Below, piece by piece: positions 1 to 9,606 of a stretch of 64,000 bases of DNA (its first letter is position 1; every line of letters begins with the position of its first letter). The stretch lies in assembly GCA_902363805.1 (NCBI GenBank), contig CABJBF010000005.1, positions 1-64,000 of the forward strand. Reading direction: 5' to 3'. Both the position numbers and the translations under genes were made by a program. Source of the stretch: Eubacteriaceae bacterium (GTDB taxonomy: Bacteria; Bacillota; Clostridia; Lachnospirales; Lachnospiraceae). A model generated the notes under the pieces. The model saw only the letters and a program-made list of their open reading frames with translations. It was not told where the DNA came from and did not search any database.

Positions 1-141
1 CTTCCATCAATTACTGTTGTTTTGGAATTCATCATTTCTGATGACGTTCACTGAAAATCTTTTATTCATTTTCAGGGATGGTTGCTGTTCAATTATCAAT
101 GTTCTTGTTTTGCTTGTTGCCGTTTCAGCAACAACTCGTTT
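1..141 (-). other. Probable rRNA operon leader (16S start lies beyond the left edge)
   Basis: No convincing ORF is present; the two ORF-like stretches here have no ribosome binding site. Read on the minus strand, the segment follows two strong promoters and contains a stem (CTGAAAAT pairing with ATTTTCAG, about 53-84) and the string CATTGATAATTGAACAGCAA, the kind of leader that precedes 16S rRNA in Clostridia. No rRNA base is visible, so the rRNA assignment is inferred from promoter strength, tandem arrangement and leader style. Confidence 0.55.
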
Positions 142-170
142 ATATTATCACGATTGTTTTGCTTTGTCAA
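142..170 (-). promoter_or_regulatory. Sigma-A promoter P2 of the putative rRNA operon
   Basis: On the minus strand a perfect -35 TTGACA (165-170) and a -10 TAATAT (142-147) are separated by exactly 17 bp, with T-rich DNA upstream. It points toward position 1. It is the downstream member of a tandem pair, typical of rRNA operons. Confidence 0.8.
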
Positions 171-259
171 CAACTTTTTTATATTTTTCTTCGTTATTCA
201 AAACTTAGAATCAATTAAATTTTTCTGTCTGAACTGCTGTCTCAGCAGTCAGCTTGTGT

Positions 260-288
260 ATAATACTACGTATTTCGACTGTTGTCAA
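260..288 (-). promoter_or_regulatory. Sigma-A promoter P1 of the putative rRNA operon
   Basis: The minus strand reads TTGACA (283-288), a 17-bp spacer, then TATTAT (260-265). An A-rich tract lies just upstream, like an UP element. It is about 118 bp upstream of the second promoter and points the same way. Confidence 0.78.
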
Positions 289-691
289 CATGCTTTTTTA
301 ATTTTTTTATTTTTATGTATTTGTCAATTAAATCTAACTGCAATTATTACTTCTAGCGATCTTTGTCATCCTACATTAATAGAATTGGTTTTACTTATTA
401 TTTAAATATAATATCAGTATGACTTTATCTGTGTTGTATTTAACTTGTTTTAATTTATATTCTAAAATCAATCTGTCTGGTACCTATTAATACTTTATGT
501 TAGATTGGATTTGTTTTTTATTTATTCTAAAATATCATTTTACTATTTACGGATTATTTTCTTTTTTCTATTTTTTACCATAAAATTTTTTAAGCCATTT
601 CCTTCTTTTTAATATTATGTAAACTAAATTACGGATTATCCCAATTTAGTTAGAATAATCCGTAATTATTTTTAATTTTTTTATTTATTAT
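289..691. other. AT-rich intergenic region
   Basis: No gene is supported. It holds the upstream flank of the tandem promoters and, near its right end, a hairpin following the SDR gene. The string TTACGGATTAT occurs at about 547-557 and again in the hairpin arm near 629-639. Confidence 0.5.
627..667 (-). terminator. Hairpin downstream of the SDR gene
   Basis: Two perfectly complementary 13-base arms (627-639 and 655-667; AATTACGGATTAT and its complement) lie 25 bases past the SDR stop codon. The minus-strand tail is only weakly T-rich, and the plus-strand side is followed by a better T run, so direction is uncertain. Confidence 0.55.
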
Positions 692-1492
692 CTATGGTCT
701 TTGGCCTAAGGCTCCTTCGAGTGTAAGCGTTTCGCCACTCATATATTTAAAGTCTGGAGAAGCAAGCTGTACACATACGCGACCTATTTCTTTCTCCACG
801 TCTCCAAAATGTCCCATTGGTGGTGTTTTTACATTTGCTTTAAATGCATCCGGATAAGCTTTTTCAAAATTTTCAAGCTGAGCTGTCCATGCAAGTGGGC
901 ATACTACATTTGCATTTATGCCGTCTGCTGCCCATTCGGTTGCAGCAACTCTTGTAAGTCCTCTGATTCCTTCTTTTGCTGCAGCATAAGCACACTGTCC
1001 ATAGTTTCCAAATAGCCCTGCACCTGATGCGAAATTAATTACAGAGCCTTTTGTTTCTTTTAAATACGGATAGCATTCTTTCATATAGTAGAAAGCCGCA
1101 TAAACTCCTGAATACATTGCGAGATCAAATTGTTGTGTTGTATGATCTGCTATTGTTACTCCTGAAGCTGATGCCTGTGCATTATTTATTAACACATCAA
1201 TTCTTCCAAACTCATCTATTGTTTGCTTTACTACATTTGCAACAACAGTTTCATTGTCTGCTCCGGCATTTATGTCAGCCTGAATTGGCAATACTTTTAT
1301 TCCGTATTTGCTTTCCAATTCTTCTTTTGCGTCTGTAAGTTTTTTAACGTTACGTCCTGTAAGTACCAAATTGGCACCTTCTTTTGCATAAGCCGTTGCT
1401 ATTCCGTAACCTATTGAACCACAACTTCCATCCTGCAATACTGCTCTTCCTCCACCTGTTATAATGGCTGTCTTTCCTGTTAAAAATCCCAT
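692..1492 (-). CDS. Short-chain dehydrogenase/reductase (FabG-like)
   Basis: This 266-residue protein is a classical Rossmann-fold NAD(P)-dependent oxidoreductase. The start is the ATG at 1492, preceded by AGGAGAAAATGAT; the open frame extends 32 codons further but that part overlaps the next gene. Visible motifs are the N-terminal TGGG nucleotide-binding start (about residues 12-15), NNAQ (about 105), the catalytic Ser in INFASGAG and the YAAAK catalytic pair. The glycine-rich loop is unusual: about ten residues (RAVLQDGSCG) sit between TGGG and SIGYGIA, where canonical SDRs have TGGxxGIG. The substrate cannot be told from sequence; 3-oxoacyl-ACP reductase or a hydroxysteroid/sugar dehydrogenase are possible. 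It lies 17 bases after the lipoprotein gene on the same strand. Confidence 0.85.
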   Translation of the reverse strand: MGFLTGKTAIITGGGRAVLQDGSCGSIGYGIATAYAKEGANLVLTGRNVKKLTDAKEELESKYGIKVLPIQADINAGADNETVVANVVKQTIDEFGRIDVLINNAQASASGVTIADHTTQQFDLAMYSGVYAAFYYMKECYPYLKETKGSVINFASGAGLFGNYGQCAYAAAKEGIRGLTRVAATEWAADGINANVVCPLAWTAQLENFEKAYPDAFKANVKTPPMGHFGDVEKEIGRVCVQLASPDFKYMSGETLTLEGALGQRP

Positions 1493-1509
1493 ATCATTTT
1501 CTCCTTTCT

Positions 1510-2259
1510 TTACTCTTCCATTATTTTTTCTGAAAAGTTTATTTTGCCCCAAGGTTCTTCCATTACAATTGTAACTTTGCTTTTCCATTGTTGATACATT
1601 TCATCTGCGCTATTTTTTTCTTTTGTGTTTAATATATCTTCAACTTTTTTTGCAATTTTTTCTTTTTTGTAAATTTCAACTAGTCTTTCTTTACTAATAT
1701 TAACTTTTGATAACATTTTTTCGCTGGAATTTTCTAAATAGTAGTCAGCTTCTTCATTTGCCTCGCTTTCTTCTTCTGCACTCAAGGACACGTCATATTT
1801 TGAAGCTTCATCGTATAATGCCTGTCTTTCGCAAATATTGCTAAGTATCTGGCTTTTTACCCCTTCTTCTAGTGTTACACCTATTTTTAGTTTTTTATTC
1901 CACTTAAGTTCTTTATTTTTTGACATATAATAAACTTCGTATGTTGCCTGTGTTTTGTAGGCATAATATCGAACTTCATCCATATATATGTCCGCTATGT
2001 CTGCTTTAGAATCAATGTCTTCTATTTTTATTCCTATCGATTCTTTTGATGCAACTGTCTGGCTTTCACTAGATGGTTGATTATTTTGTTCATTATTATT
2101 TTGTGTTAATGAATTTTCTAAATTTGATTCTACTGTTACTGATTCCGTAGTAGTTTCCTTCTGCTTATTGGTATCAGGGGATTTGCTACTTGTGCATCCC
2201 ACTATAGCCATTGCCACTACAAAACATGTAAGTGTAGCCATCATTTTTTTATTTTTCAT
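1510..2259 (-). CDS. PrsA/SurA-like foldase lipoprotein without a PPIase domain
   Basis: A 249-residue exported lipoprotein. It has a positively charged start (MKNKKMM), a hydrophobic stretch and a lipobox ending AIVGC, then a Ser/Thr/Gln-rich linker to about residue 70. The remaining helical, charged part resembles the SurA N-terminal chaperone domain of PrsA foldases. A parvulin-type peptidyl-prolyl isomerase domain does not fit in the length and none is seen, so it is probably a chaperone-only member. It lies downstream of mfd and pth, the usual place for the foldase gene in Lachnospiraceae. The assignment rests on lipobox, position and general similarity; the exact family is not certain. 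Confidence 0.7.
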   Translation of the reverse strand: MKNKKMMATLTCFVVAMAIVGCTSSKSPDTNKQKETTTESVTVESNLENSLTQNNNEQNNQPSSESQTVASKESIGIKIEDIDSKADIADIYMDEVRYYAYKTQATYEVYYMSKNKELKWNKKLKIGVTLEEGVKSQILSNICERQALYDEASKYDVSLSAEEESEANEEADYYLENSSEKMLSKVNISKERLVEIYKKEKIAKKVEDILNTKEKNSADEMYQQWKSKVTIVMEEPWGKINFSEKIMEE

Positions 2260-2366
2260 CGATTCTACTCCTGTTTATGCTGCTGTGTTGTTATTTTTGA
2301 GATTTGCTCAGCCATAACCATTTTATTGTTATGTTATATTTTTTCCATCATTAGTAATTCTTCTGA

Positions 2367-5300
2367 TTAACTTCTTTTTAAGCTTCGGATATCTTCAATT
2401 ACTTTTCGCATATTTTCCATCAATTCATCAGCGTCTTTTGCCGGTTTCATCGGAATATATTCGAAGTAAGGTGTTTTGTCCGGAATTAATTTTAATCTTC
2501 TGTTGTATTTGCTTAGTATTTCCGGTATTTTTTCTGTTTCAATCGGAGCCGTAGGATGCATTGTAAATTTAAGCTTTGTCTTATTTCCTGTTATTTCAGT
2601 TATATAAACTTCATGTGCTGTTGCTTTTATGAGTACAATTTTCAACAGATTTTCTACCTGTCTAGGCATTTCTCCAAATCTGTCTATTAACTCATCCTGC
2701 ATATCTTCGTATTCTTCCTGCGTTTCTATGCCTGCAATTCGTTTATACACATCCATCTTCTGGCTCTCGCTTTTAATATACCCTGCAGGAACGAATGCAT
2801 CTATAAGTACATCAATTTTTGTTTCAAATTCAAGTGTCGGAGTTTTTCCTTTTCTTACAAGAATTGCTTCATTTAGCATTTTACAGTACAGATCATAACC
2901 TACCGCCTCCATGTGTCCATGTTGCTGCGCTCCAAGTAAATTTCCGGTTCCTCGTATTTCCAAATCTCTCATGGCAATTTTTACGCCGGAACCTAATTCC
3001 GTGAAATTCTTTATTGCACCAAGTCTCTTTTCTGCTACCTCTGATAGCAATTTATTTCTTGTGTACATCATAAACGCATATGCAGTCCTATTTGAACGAC
3101 CTACTCGTCCTCTAAGCTGGTACAACTGAGATAATCCCATTTTTTCTGCATTATGAATTATGATTGTATTTGCATTTGAAACATCAATCCCTGTTTCTAT
3201 TATAGTAGTAGAAACTAATACGTCTATATCTCCATTTACAAAATCATACATAATTGTTTCTAACTGTCGTTCACTCATTTGACCATGTGCAAATGCTACA
3301 TTTGCATCAGGCACAAGTCTTTGTATTTCGGCAGCACGTTCTGCTATGTTTTGTACAATATTGTATACATAATAAACCTGACCATTTCGTAATAGTTCTC
3401 TGTTTATAGCTTCTCTTACGATTTCATCATTATATTCCATTACATATGTCTGTATCGGCATTCTATCCTGTGGTGGTTCTTCCATAATAGACATATCTCT
3501 TATTCCGATAAGACTCATATGCAATGTTCTTGGAATTGGCGTTGCAGTCATCGTTAATACATCTATATTATTTTTTAGTTCTTTAATTTTCTCTTTATGT
3601 TTTACACCAAATCGTTGTTCTTCATCTATTATAAGTAAACCCAAATCTTTAAATTTCACGTCTTTTGAAAGAACTCTGTGGGTTCCGATTACGATATCTA
3701 CATAACCTTTTTTCAAATCTCTTATTGTCTGCTCCTGATTTGCTTTTGTTCTAAATCTCGAAAGCATTTCCACTCTTACAGGAAAATCTTTGAATCTTTG
3801 TGTAAATGTCTTGTAATGTTGTTGCGCTAAAACGGTTGTCGGCACAAGATATACTACCTGTTTGTTATCCTGTACTGCCTTGAATGCCGCACGTATGGCA
3901 ACTTCTGTTTTTCCAAATCCTACGTCTCCACATACAAGTCTGTCCATAGTCTTTGTGCTTTCCATATCCGCTTTAACCTGAGAAATTACTTCTAACTGGT
4001 CATCTGTTTCTTCAAACGGGAACATCTCTTCAAATTCTTTTTGCCATTCTGTGTCCGGACTAAATACAAATCCTGTGCTGTCCTGTCTTGTCGCATACAA
4101 TTCAATTAACTCGTCGGCAATATCTGCCACTGCCTTTTTAACTCTTGTTTTTGTTTTTTTCCATTCAGTTCCACCTAATTTATTAAGCTTAGGTGGTTTT
4201 GCTTCACTGTCAGCATATTTTTGAATCATGTCGAGCTGAGTTGCAAGAATATAGAGATTGCTACCGCCTTCATATTCTATTTTTATATAATCCTTCACGG
4301 TGCGGTCTACTTCAATTTTTTCAATTCCTTTGTAGATTCCAAGTCCGTGATTTTCATGTACAACATAATCGCCTATATTTAAATCTGAAAAATCTGAAAT
4401 ATGTGAACCTGAATAATTATGTTTCTTTCTTCTTTTTTTCTTTTTCTCGCCAAAAATATCAGTATCACTTATTACTACAAATTTTATCATAGGATAAGCA
4501 AAGCCTCCGCGCAGGTGTCCTGTCACTATCATTACTTCTCCACTAAGCGCTTCTCTTTCTTTATCCTCTTCGTAAAATGCACTTATGCCAAATCCGCGTA
4601 AATCTTCTGCTAGTCTTTTTGCCCTCGTCAGGCTTGCACAAACCATTATTACTTGATATTTTTGTTTTTTATATTTTTTTAAATCCTCAACTAGCATTTC
4701 AAATTTGTTATTATAAGGACTTATTGTTTTTGCTTCTACAGATGCAATTTCATCTACTGTAAAATTCTTTACAGTCTGATCTAATGAAGTAAATAGCACT
4801 TTCTTTACTGAGTCTAGCTTACTTTCGATTGTTTTTCTACTCCACACAATGTCAGTCTGTCCCGACAAAACGTAACCTTTTTCTAAACGATTGCTCATGC
4901 TGTCTCTAAATTCCGTCTCAACAGCTTTCATCTGCTCATCAACTCTTTTTGGCTCGTCTATAAAGAACACCGCATCTTTTAAATAGTCAATAAAGCTTAC
5001 CATTCCATCATAGAAATAGTTTACATAACTATCAAATGACATTCCATTTTCATTTATTTCTTCATTATCTATAAATTCTTTTATTATAACTTCAAGTCTA
5101 TGCGCTTCTTCTGTTTTAAATTGTTTTCTAAGTGCTTCAGAATTTTTCTTTAAGTCTTTTTTTATTTTATCAATTCCGGCTCTTATTTCTTCTTTTGTTA
5201 ATACATATTCAGTTGCCGGATATATTGTTATTTTTTCAAGATTTTCTATTGATCTTTGTGTTTCTACCTCAAAGCTTTTTATAATATCAACTTCATCATC

Positions 5301-5879
5301 CCACATGTCAATTCTATATGGGACTTCGTCTGTCAATGTATAAATGTCTATAATACTTCCTCTTACAGCAAACTGTCCCGGTGACTCTACCTGTTCTGCT
5401 CCCTCGTATCCCATTTGAACAAGCTTATGTCTTATTGCATCCATTTCAATAATGCTACCTTCAGAAATTTCCAAAACATTTTCTTTAATTCTGTCTAATG
5501 GCATTATTTTATCCATAAGTCCATCTGCTGTAGTCACAATTGTACATGGTTTATCTTCTACAAGTTTCTTTATGCATTCCAGTCTTTGCTGCAGGATTAC
5601 GTTTCCATGTACGTCTGCTGAAAAGAATATGAAATCCTTCGCAGGATACAATACAACATTTTTATCAAATGCTTTTAAATCTTCATAAAGTTCCTTTGCT
5701 TTTGTTCCACTAAAAGTAACGATGACTTTATTTTTGTAGCCATCGCTTAATCCTGTTATAAAATGTGCAAGCTGAGAATCCGCACACCCTGTTACCTGAC
5801 ATGTTTTTCCTGTATCAAGGCATTCCTTAGCGCGTTCAAATCCATTTAATTTTTGTAGTGGATAAAAAAATGTATTCAT
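2367..5879 (-). CDS. mfd: Transcription-repair coupling factor Mfd
   Basis: A 1170-residue SF2 DNA translocase that displaces RNA polymerase stalled at lesions and recruits UvrA. The start is the ATG at 5879, preceded by GGAAGG; 24 further in-frame codons upstream have no ribosome binding site. Domain order is complete: UvrB-homology N-terminus, CarD-like RNA polymerase interaction domain (about residues 495-560, GDYVVHENHGLGIYKG), Walker A GDVGFGKT (about 650), DEEQ box (about 750, IIDEEQRFG), the GRVGRSNR motif and the C-terminal TRCF domain. Length is normal. It lies between pth and the foldase lipoprotein, a conserved order in Firmicutes. Confidence 0.98.
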   Translation of the reverse strand: MNTFFYPLQKLNGFERAKECLDTGKTCQVTGCADSQLAHFITGLSDGYKNKVIVTFSGTKAKELYEDLKAFDKNVVLYPAKDFIFFSADVHGNVILQQRLECIKKLVEDKPCTIVTTADGLMDKIMPLDRIKENVLEISEGSIIEMDAIRHKLVQMGYEGAEQVESPGQFAVRGSIIDIYTLTDEVPYRIDMWDDEVDIIKSFEVETQRSIENLEKITIYPATEYVLTKEEIRAGIDKIKKDLKKNSEALRKQFKTEEAHRLEVIIKEFIDNEEINENGMSFDSYVNYFYDGMVSFIDYLKDAVFFIDEPKRVDEQMKAVETEFRDSMSNRLEKGYVLSGQTDIVWSRKTIESKLDSVKKVLFTSLDQTVKNFTVDEIASVEAKTISPYNNKFEMLVEDLKKYKKQKYQVIMVCASLTRAKRLAEDLRGFGISAFYEEDKEREALSGEVMIVTGHLRGGFAYPMIKFVVISDTDIFGEKKKKRRKKHNYSGSHISDFSDLNIGDYVVHENHGLGIYKGIEKIEVDRTVKDYIKIEYEGGSNLYILATQLDMIQKYADSEAKPPKLNKLGGTEWKKTKTRVKKAVADIADELIELYATRQDSTGFVFSPDTEWQKEFEEMFPFEETDDQLEVISQVKADMESTKTMDRLVCGDVGFGKTEVAIRAAFKAVQDNKQVVYLVPTTVLAQQHYKTFTQRFKDFPVRVEMLSRFRTKANQEQTIRDLKKGYVDIVIGTHRVLSKDVKFKDLGLLIIDEEQRFGVKHKEKIKELKNNIDVLTMTATPIPRTLHMSLIGIRDMSIMEEPPQDRMPIQTYVMEYNDEIVREAINRELLRNGQVYYVYNIVQNIAERAAEIQRLVPDANVAFAHGQMSERQLETIMYDFVNGDIDVLVSTTIIETGIDVSNANTIIIHNAEKMGLSQLYQLRGRVGRSNRTAYAFMMYTRNKLLSEVAEKRLGAIKNFTELGSGVKIAMRDLEIRGTGNLLGAQQHGHMEAVGYDLYCKMLNEAILVRKGKTPTLEFETKIDVLIDAFVPAGYIKSESQKMDVYKRIAGIETQEEYEDMQDELIDRFGEMPRQVENLLKIVLIKATAHEVYITEITGNKTKLKFTMHPTAPIETEKIPEILSKYNRRLKLIPDKTPYFEYIPMKPAKDADELMENMRKVIEDIRSLKRS

Positions 5880-5985
5880 TGTGTCCTTCCTTATTGTTTT
5901 AATGATGCCAGAATTGTGGCGGCGTAGCATGAAACAATCCGTAGGCATCAAAGTTGTGAGTTTTTAACCTCAACATTATTTTAAT

Positions 5986-6540
5986 TTAGTTATATTTGTT
6001 CATTGCAGTCTCAATATTTTCTAGAATCATTACTTCAGCAGCTGATGCAGCGTTTCGTACCGCTTCATCTACGATTTCTCTTTCCTTGCTACCGAATTTT
6101 CCTAACACGTGATTAACCAAATCTCCCTGATTTTCACCTACTCCAACTTTTATTCTCTTAAAGTTTTGTGTACCGGTATGGGCTATTATACTTTTTAGTC
6201 CATTGTGACCACCAGCACTTCCTTTAGCTCTTATTCTTATCTTCCCTACATCTAGACTGATGTCATCTGCTATTATTATTATTTCCTGTTGTGGGTCTAA
6301 TTTATAAAAATCCATTACTTCTCTTACAGATTCCCCACTATTATTCATATATGTCTGTGGCTTTACAAGTATGACCTTTTCATTTCCTATCATTCCTATT
6401 CCACAAAGTGCCTTATGTCTTCTTGTATTTACCTGAACTCCCATCTGAGATGCTAATTCATCTATTACATCAAATCCTATATTATGTCTTGTCTTGTCAT
6501 ATTTTTTGTCCGGATTTCCAAGTCCTACTATTGCGTACAT
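5986..6540 (-). CDS. pth: Peptidyl-tRNA hydrolase
   Basis: A 184-residue cytosolic enzyme that cleaves the ester bond of peptidyl-tRNA released from stalled ribosomes. The N-terminus MYAIVGLGNP, the catalytic His in KTRHNIGFDV and the later KPQTYMNNSGE and GSAGGHNGLKS motifs are all intact. The start has GGAG seven bases upstream. It precedes mfd by about 106 bases on the same strand, the standard pth-mfd order. Confidence 0.98.
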   Translation of the reverse strand: MYAIVGLGNPDKKYDKTRHNIGFDVIDELASQMGVQVNTRRHKALCGIGMIGNEKVILVKPQTYMNNSGESVREVMDFYKLDPQQEIIIIADDISLDVGKIRIRAKGSAGGHNGLKSIIAHTGTQNFKRIKVGVGENQGDLVNHVLGKFGSKEREIVDEAVRNAASAAEVMILENIETAMNKYN

Positions 6541-6862
6541 GTATTTTCTCCTTTATTTTTATAAATTTTTTTCTAAAGACCTTCTCATTTATTACTATCT
6601 CTTTATCTTTTACATTTTATTATTATAGTTTACCCTTTATTGCTCTTTATTTAAAGACTTTTTGGCAATAAATTAATTTAAACTGCACACAATTTTTTAT
6701 ACATATGACTATTGTGCATAGCACTTCGATGCTACTTTGCTTCTTCTCAGCGATTATACATTCGCCAAATTTCTAAAATTGTGTATAATTAAAAATGGCA
6801 TAACCACAATCGGGCATGCCATTTTAAGATAATAACTATTTTTATTCCAATTTACATTATGT
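6541..6862. other. Intergenic region between spoVG and pth
   Basis: No ORF is supported. It contains the spoVG terminator (6792-6825). It also contains ten-base complementary arms, ACACAATTTT (6687-6696) and AAAATTGTGT (6775-6784), enclosing a small stem TAGCA/TGCTA (6719-6734). The pth promoter presumably lies in the left third, but no convincing -35/-10 pair was picked out. Confidence 0.4.
6792..6825 (-). terminator. Rho-independent terminator of spoVG
   Basis: The minus strand has AAAATGGCAT, a 14-base loop and ATGCCATTTT, followed by more T residues, 37 bases past the spoVG stop codon. Confidence 0.85.
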
Positions 6863-7135
6863 CTATTCTGGATCTGGTTCTAACAATGCTTTTTCATAAG
6901 CTGCTAAAACAATTTCCTGAATTGAATTACGAGTCTGTGAATTGATTGGATGAGCAATATCTCTATATTCTCCATCTGCTGCCTTACGACTAGGCATTGC
7001 AATAAACAATCCTTTTTCACCTTCTACTACTTTGATGTCGTGAATAACAAATTCATCATCAATTGTAATTGAAACAACCGCTTTCATCTTGCTTTCTTTT
7101 GTCATCTTTCTGACTCTTACATCTGTAATATTCAT
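6863..7135 (-). CDS. spoVG: SpoVG family RNA/DNA-binding regulator
   Basis: A 90-residue SpoVG protein with the characteristic [10 protein letters not shown] start, [21 protein letters not shown] and [11 protein letters not shown] segments. SpoVG is a small nucleic-acid-binding regulator linked to sporulation and cell-envelope gene control in Firmicutes. A GAGGAGG ribosome binding site precedes the ATG. A terminator follows, so it is probably transcribed alone or together with glgC-glgD upstream. Confidence 0.97.
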   Translation of the reverse strand: MNITDVRVRKMTKESKMKAVVSITIDDEFVIHDIKVVEGEKGLFIAMPSRKAADGEYRDIAHPINSQTRNSIQEIVLAAYEKALLEPDPE

Positions 7136-7216
7136 ATTTTTGCCTCCTCATTGTTTTGTAGAACATTACTTTTATTTTTACGCATCAATCATCACATATC
7201 AATGCGTCAAATACTT

Positions 7217-8335
7217 TTATAACCCGTATCTAAAGTTACGCTCTATTATAATTTTAGGTTCACTTTCATGATTAATTATTTCTGTATTAGGTTTAATTGT
7301 TCCGTGACTTTCAACGATACAGTTTTCAAGATGTACGTTGTCTCCAATATAAACATCATTAAGTATAATACAATTCTTTATCGTACTGTTATTTCCGATG
7401 TAAGCCTGTTTAAATACAACCGAATCATCTACTTTTCCATTTACTATGCATCCGCCTGAAATTAAGCTATTGCTGACACCTGCTCCCGGATTATATTTTG
7501 CCGGTGGTAAATCTTCAACCTTAGAATATACATCCGGATATGTTTTAAAGAAATAATTTCTTACTTCCGGTTTAAGGAAATCCATGTTTGTGTTGTAATA
7601 TCCATCAACTGTAGAAATATTTCTCCAATAATCTGTAGTCTTATAAGAGTAAATCTTACGATTATTCTTATTCCTCTGTATAATGTCAGATACGATATCA
7701 TATCTGTCCTCTTCCATACACTGTTCAATCAACTGGATGAGTAATCTTCTCCTAATTACATATACCCCTGTTGAAATTAAAGTTCCATCACTTTCAATTG
7801 GTTTTTCTTCAAATTTTACAATACGTCCATCATCATTAGTTGTTACTACTCCATAATTAGATACCTTACCATCCGGTAAATCTGTTGTAACAATTGTTAT
7901 ATCTGCATTCTTTTCAATATGATATTCTAATACTTTATTGTAGTCTAACTTGTAAACTGCATTAGATGATGCAATAACTACATATGGCTCATGGCTCTTC
8001 TTAAGGAATCCTATATTCTGTGCAATTGCATCTGCTGTTCCTCTATACCAGAAACCATTGTCAGATGTAATTGACGGAGTAAATACATATAAGCCTCCCT
8101 GCTTTCTACCAAAATCCCACCATTTTGATGAACTAAGGTGCTCATTTAATGACCATGCGTTGTACTGTGTAAGTACAGCTACTCTCTGAATATGAGAATT
8201 ACTCATATTACTCAAAGCAAAATCAATAGCTCTGTAACTACCTGCTATTGGCATTGCCCCTACGGCTCTTTTTGCTGAGAGTTCTTTTAATCTGTTACTG
8301 TTTCCACCTGCTAAAATAATTCCTATCGCTCTCAT
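7217..8335 (-). CDS. glgD: Glucose-1-phosphate adenylyltransferase-like subunit GlgD
   Basis: A 372-residue GlgD, the non-catalytic or modulatory partner of GlgC. It has a nucleotidyltransferase fold (IILAGGNSNRLKEL at the N-terminus) and a C-terminal left-handed beta-helix with hexapeptide repeats (IKNCIILNDVYIGD). Relative to GlgC the sugar-nucleotide motifs are altered: VIASSNAVYKLDY replaces [13 protein letters not shown], so a residue lining the catalytic metal site is not conserved. The start overlaps the glgC stop by one base (TAATG), implying translational coupling. Confidence 0.95.
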   Translation of the reverse strand: MRAIGIILAGGNSNRLKELSAKRAVGAMPIAGSYRAIDFALSNMSNSHIQRVAVLTQYNAWSLNEHLSSSKWWDFGRKQGGLYVFTPSITSDNGFWYRGTADAIAQNIGFLKKSHEPYVVIASSNAVYKLDYNKVLEYHIEKNADITIVTTDLPDGKVSNYGVVTTNDDGRIVKFEEKPIESDGTLISTGVYVIRRRLLIQLIEQCMEEDRYDIVSDIIQRNKNNRKIYSYKTTDYWRNISTVDGYYNTNMDFLKPEVRNYFFKTYPDVYSKVEDLPPAKYNPGAGVSNSLISGGCIVNGKVDDSVVFKQAYIGNNSTIKNCIILNDVYIGDNVHLENCIVESHGTIKPNTEIINHESEPKIIIERNFRYGL

Positions 8336-9606
8336 TAAATTTCACCTGCCTTAATTATATAGTCTCCTGATTCAAGTTTTCCGTCAGGGTAATCGCTAAT
8401 TACAGTCTTACCTGATATAGCTACATTTCTTCCAACTGTAACATTGGATGGTACGGTTGAATTTTCACCAATAACTACTAAATCACTGGCATAAACTCTT
8501 GTATCAAGTTTACTTTCTGCATACTCACCCGTTCCGATTGTACATTTTTCACCGATAACGACATTCTCTGCAATGATTGCCTTGTCCACTACAGTTCCTT
8601 TCTTAATAACCGTATTGTCCATAATAATTGAATCCCTAACTATTGCTCCTTCTTCAATTACAACATTGGCACTGATTACTGAGTTAGATACATTACCATG
8701 TATCTCACATCCGTTGCCTATGATACATCTTTCTACAGATGCCTCCTTGGCTACATACTGTGGTGGCAATGAACTGCTCTTAGTATATATTTTCCAAAAT
8801 TCTTCATATAAATTAAATTCAGGTACAATATCTATTAATTCCATATTGGCTTCCCAATATGACTGTAATGTTCCTACATCTTTCCAATAGCTTGAATATT
8901 CATAAGCAAAAATTCTCTGTTCCTTATCAAAACAGTATGGAATTACATGCTTACCAAAGTCACAATTAGGCTGATTCTTAAGTGCTAAAAGTGCTTCCTT
9001 AAGTACATCCCAACTAAATATGTAAATACCCATTGATGCTAAATTGCTCTTAGGTACAGGTGGCTTCTCCTGAAACTCTGTAATTCTGTGATTTTCATCT
9101 GCAATTACAACACCAAATCTACTTGCTTCCTCAATAGGAACCGGCATAACTGCAATTGTAATATCTGCATTGTTAGCCTTATGGTAGTCAAGCATAACTT
9201 CATAATCCATCTTGTAAATATGGTCACCTGATAAAATTACTACATACTCAGGATTATAGCTCTGCATATAATCAATGTTCTGATATATAGCATTAGCTGT
9301 TCCTGTATACCAGTCTGTATTCTCGCTTCTTTCATATGGAGGTAATACTGTTACTCCTCCGATATTTCTATCTAGATCCCATGGAATTCCAATGCCGATG
9401 TGGGCATTAAGTCTTAATGGCTGATACTGTGTTAATACACCTACAGTATCTACACCTGAATTAATACAGTTACTAAGTGGAAAATCAATAATCTTATACT
9501 TGCCTCCAAACGCAACCGCAGGCTTAGCTACCTTGGATGTTAAAACTCCAAGTCTGCTTCCTTGTCCGCCTGCGAGTAACATGGCAATCATCTCTTTTTT
9601 AATCAT
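8335..9606 (-). CDS. glgC: Glucose-1-phosphate adenylyltransferase GlgC
   Basis: A 423-residue ADP-glucose pyrophosphorylase that makes the glucosyl donor for glycogen synthesis from glucose 1-phosphate and ATP. Motifs include [49 protein letters not shown] and a C-terminal beta-helix domain. The ATG at 9606 is chosen over an in-frame GTG at 9615 because that GTG falls inside the GAGGTG ribosome binding site. It forms an operon with glgD; glgB lies 11.6 kb away, and no glycogen synthase (glgA) or phosphorylase gene is in the window. Confidence 0.97.
   Translation of the reverse strand: MIKKEMIAMLLAGGQGSRLGVLTSKVAKPAVAFGGKYKIIDFPLSNCINSGVDTVGVLTQYQPLRLNAHIGIGIPWDLDRNIGGVTVLPPYERSENTDWYTGTANAIYQNIDYMQSYNPEYVVILSGDHIYKMDYEVMLDYHKANNADITIAVMPVPIEEASRFGVVIADENHRITEFQEKPPVPKSNLASMGIYIFSWDVLKEALLALKNQPNCDFGKHVIPYCFDKEQRIFAYEYSSYWKDVGTLQSYWEANMELIDIVPEFNLYEEFWKIYTKSSSLPPQYVAKEASVERCIIGNGCEIHGNVSNSVISANVVIEEGAIVRDSIIMDNTVIKKGTVVDKAIIAENVVIGEKCTIGTGEYAESKLDTRVYASDLVVIGENSTVPSNVTVGRNVAISGKTVISDYPDGKLESGDYIIKAGEI

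Noticed and set aside
17..405. Two overlapping plus-strand ORFs at the left edge
   Set aside because: They lie across strong minus-strand promoters, lack ribosome binding sites and read as Phe/Leu/Cys-rich translation of AT-rich DNA.
6684..6785. A MITE or small RNA between spoVG and pth
   Set aside because: Complementary ten-base arms are present, but they are separated by 78 bases, with no target duplication or promoter to support either idea.
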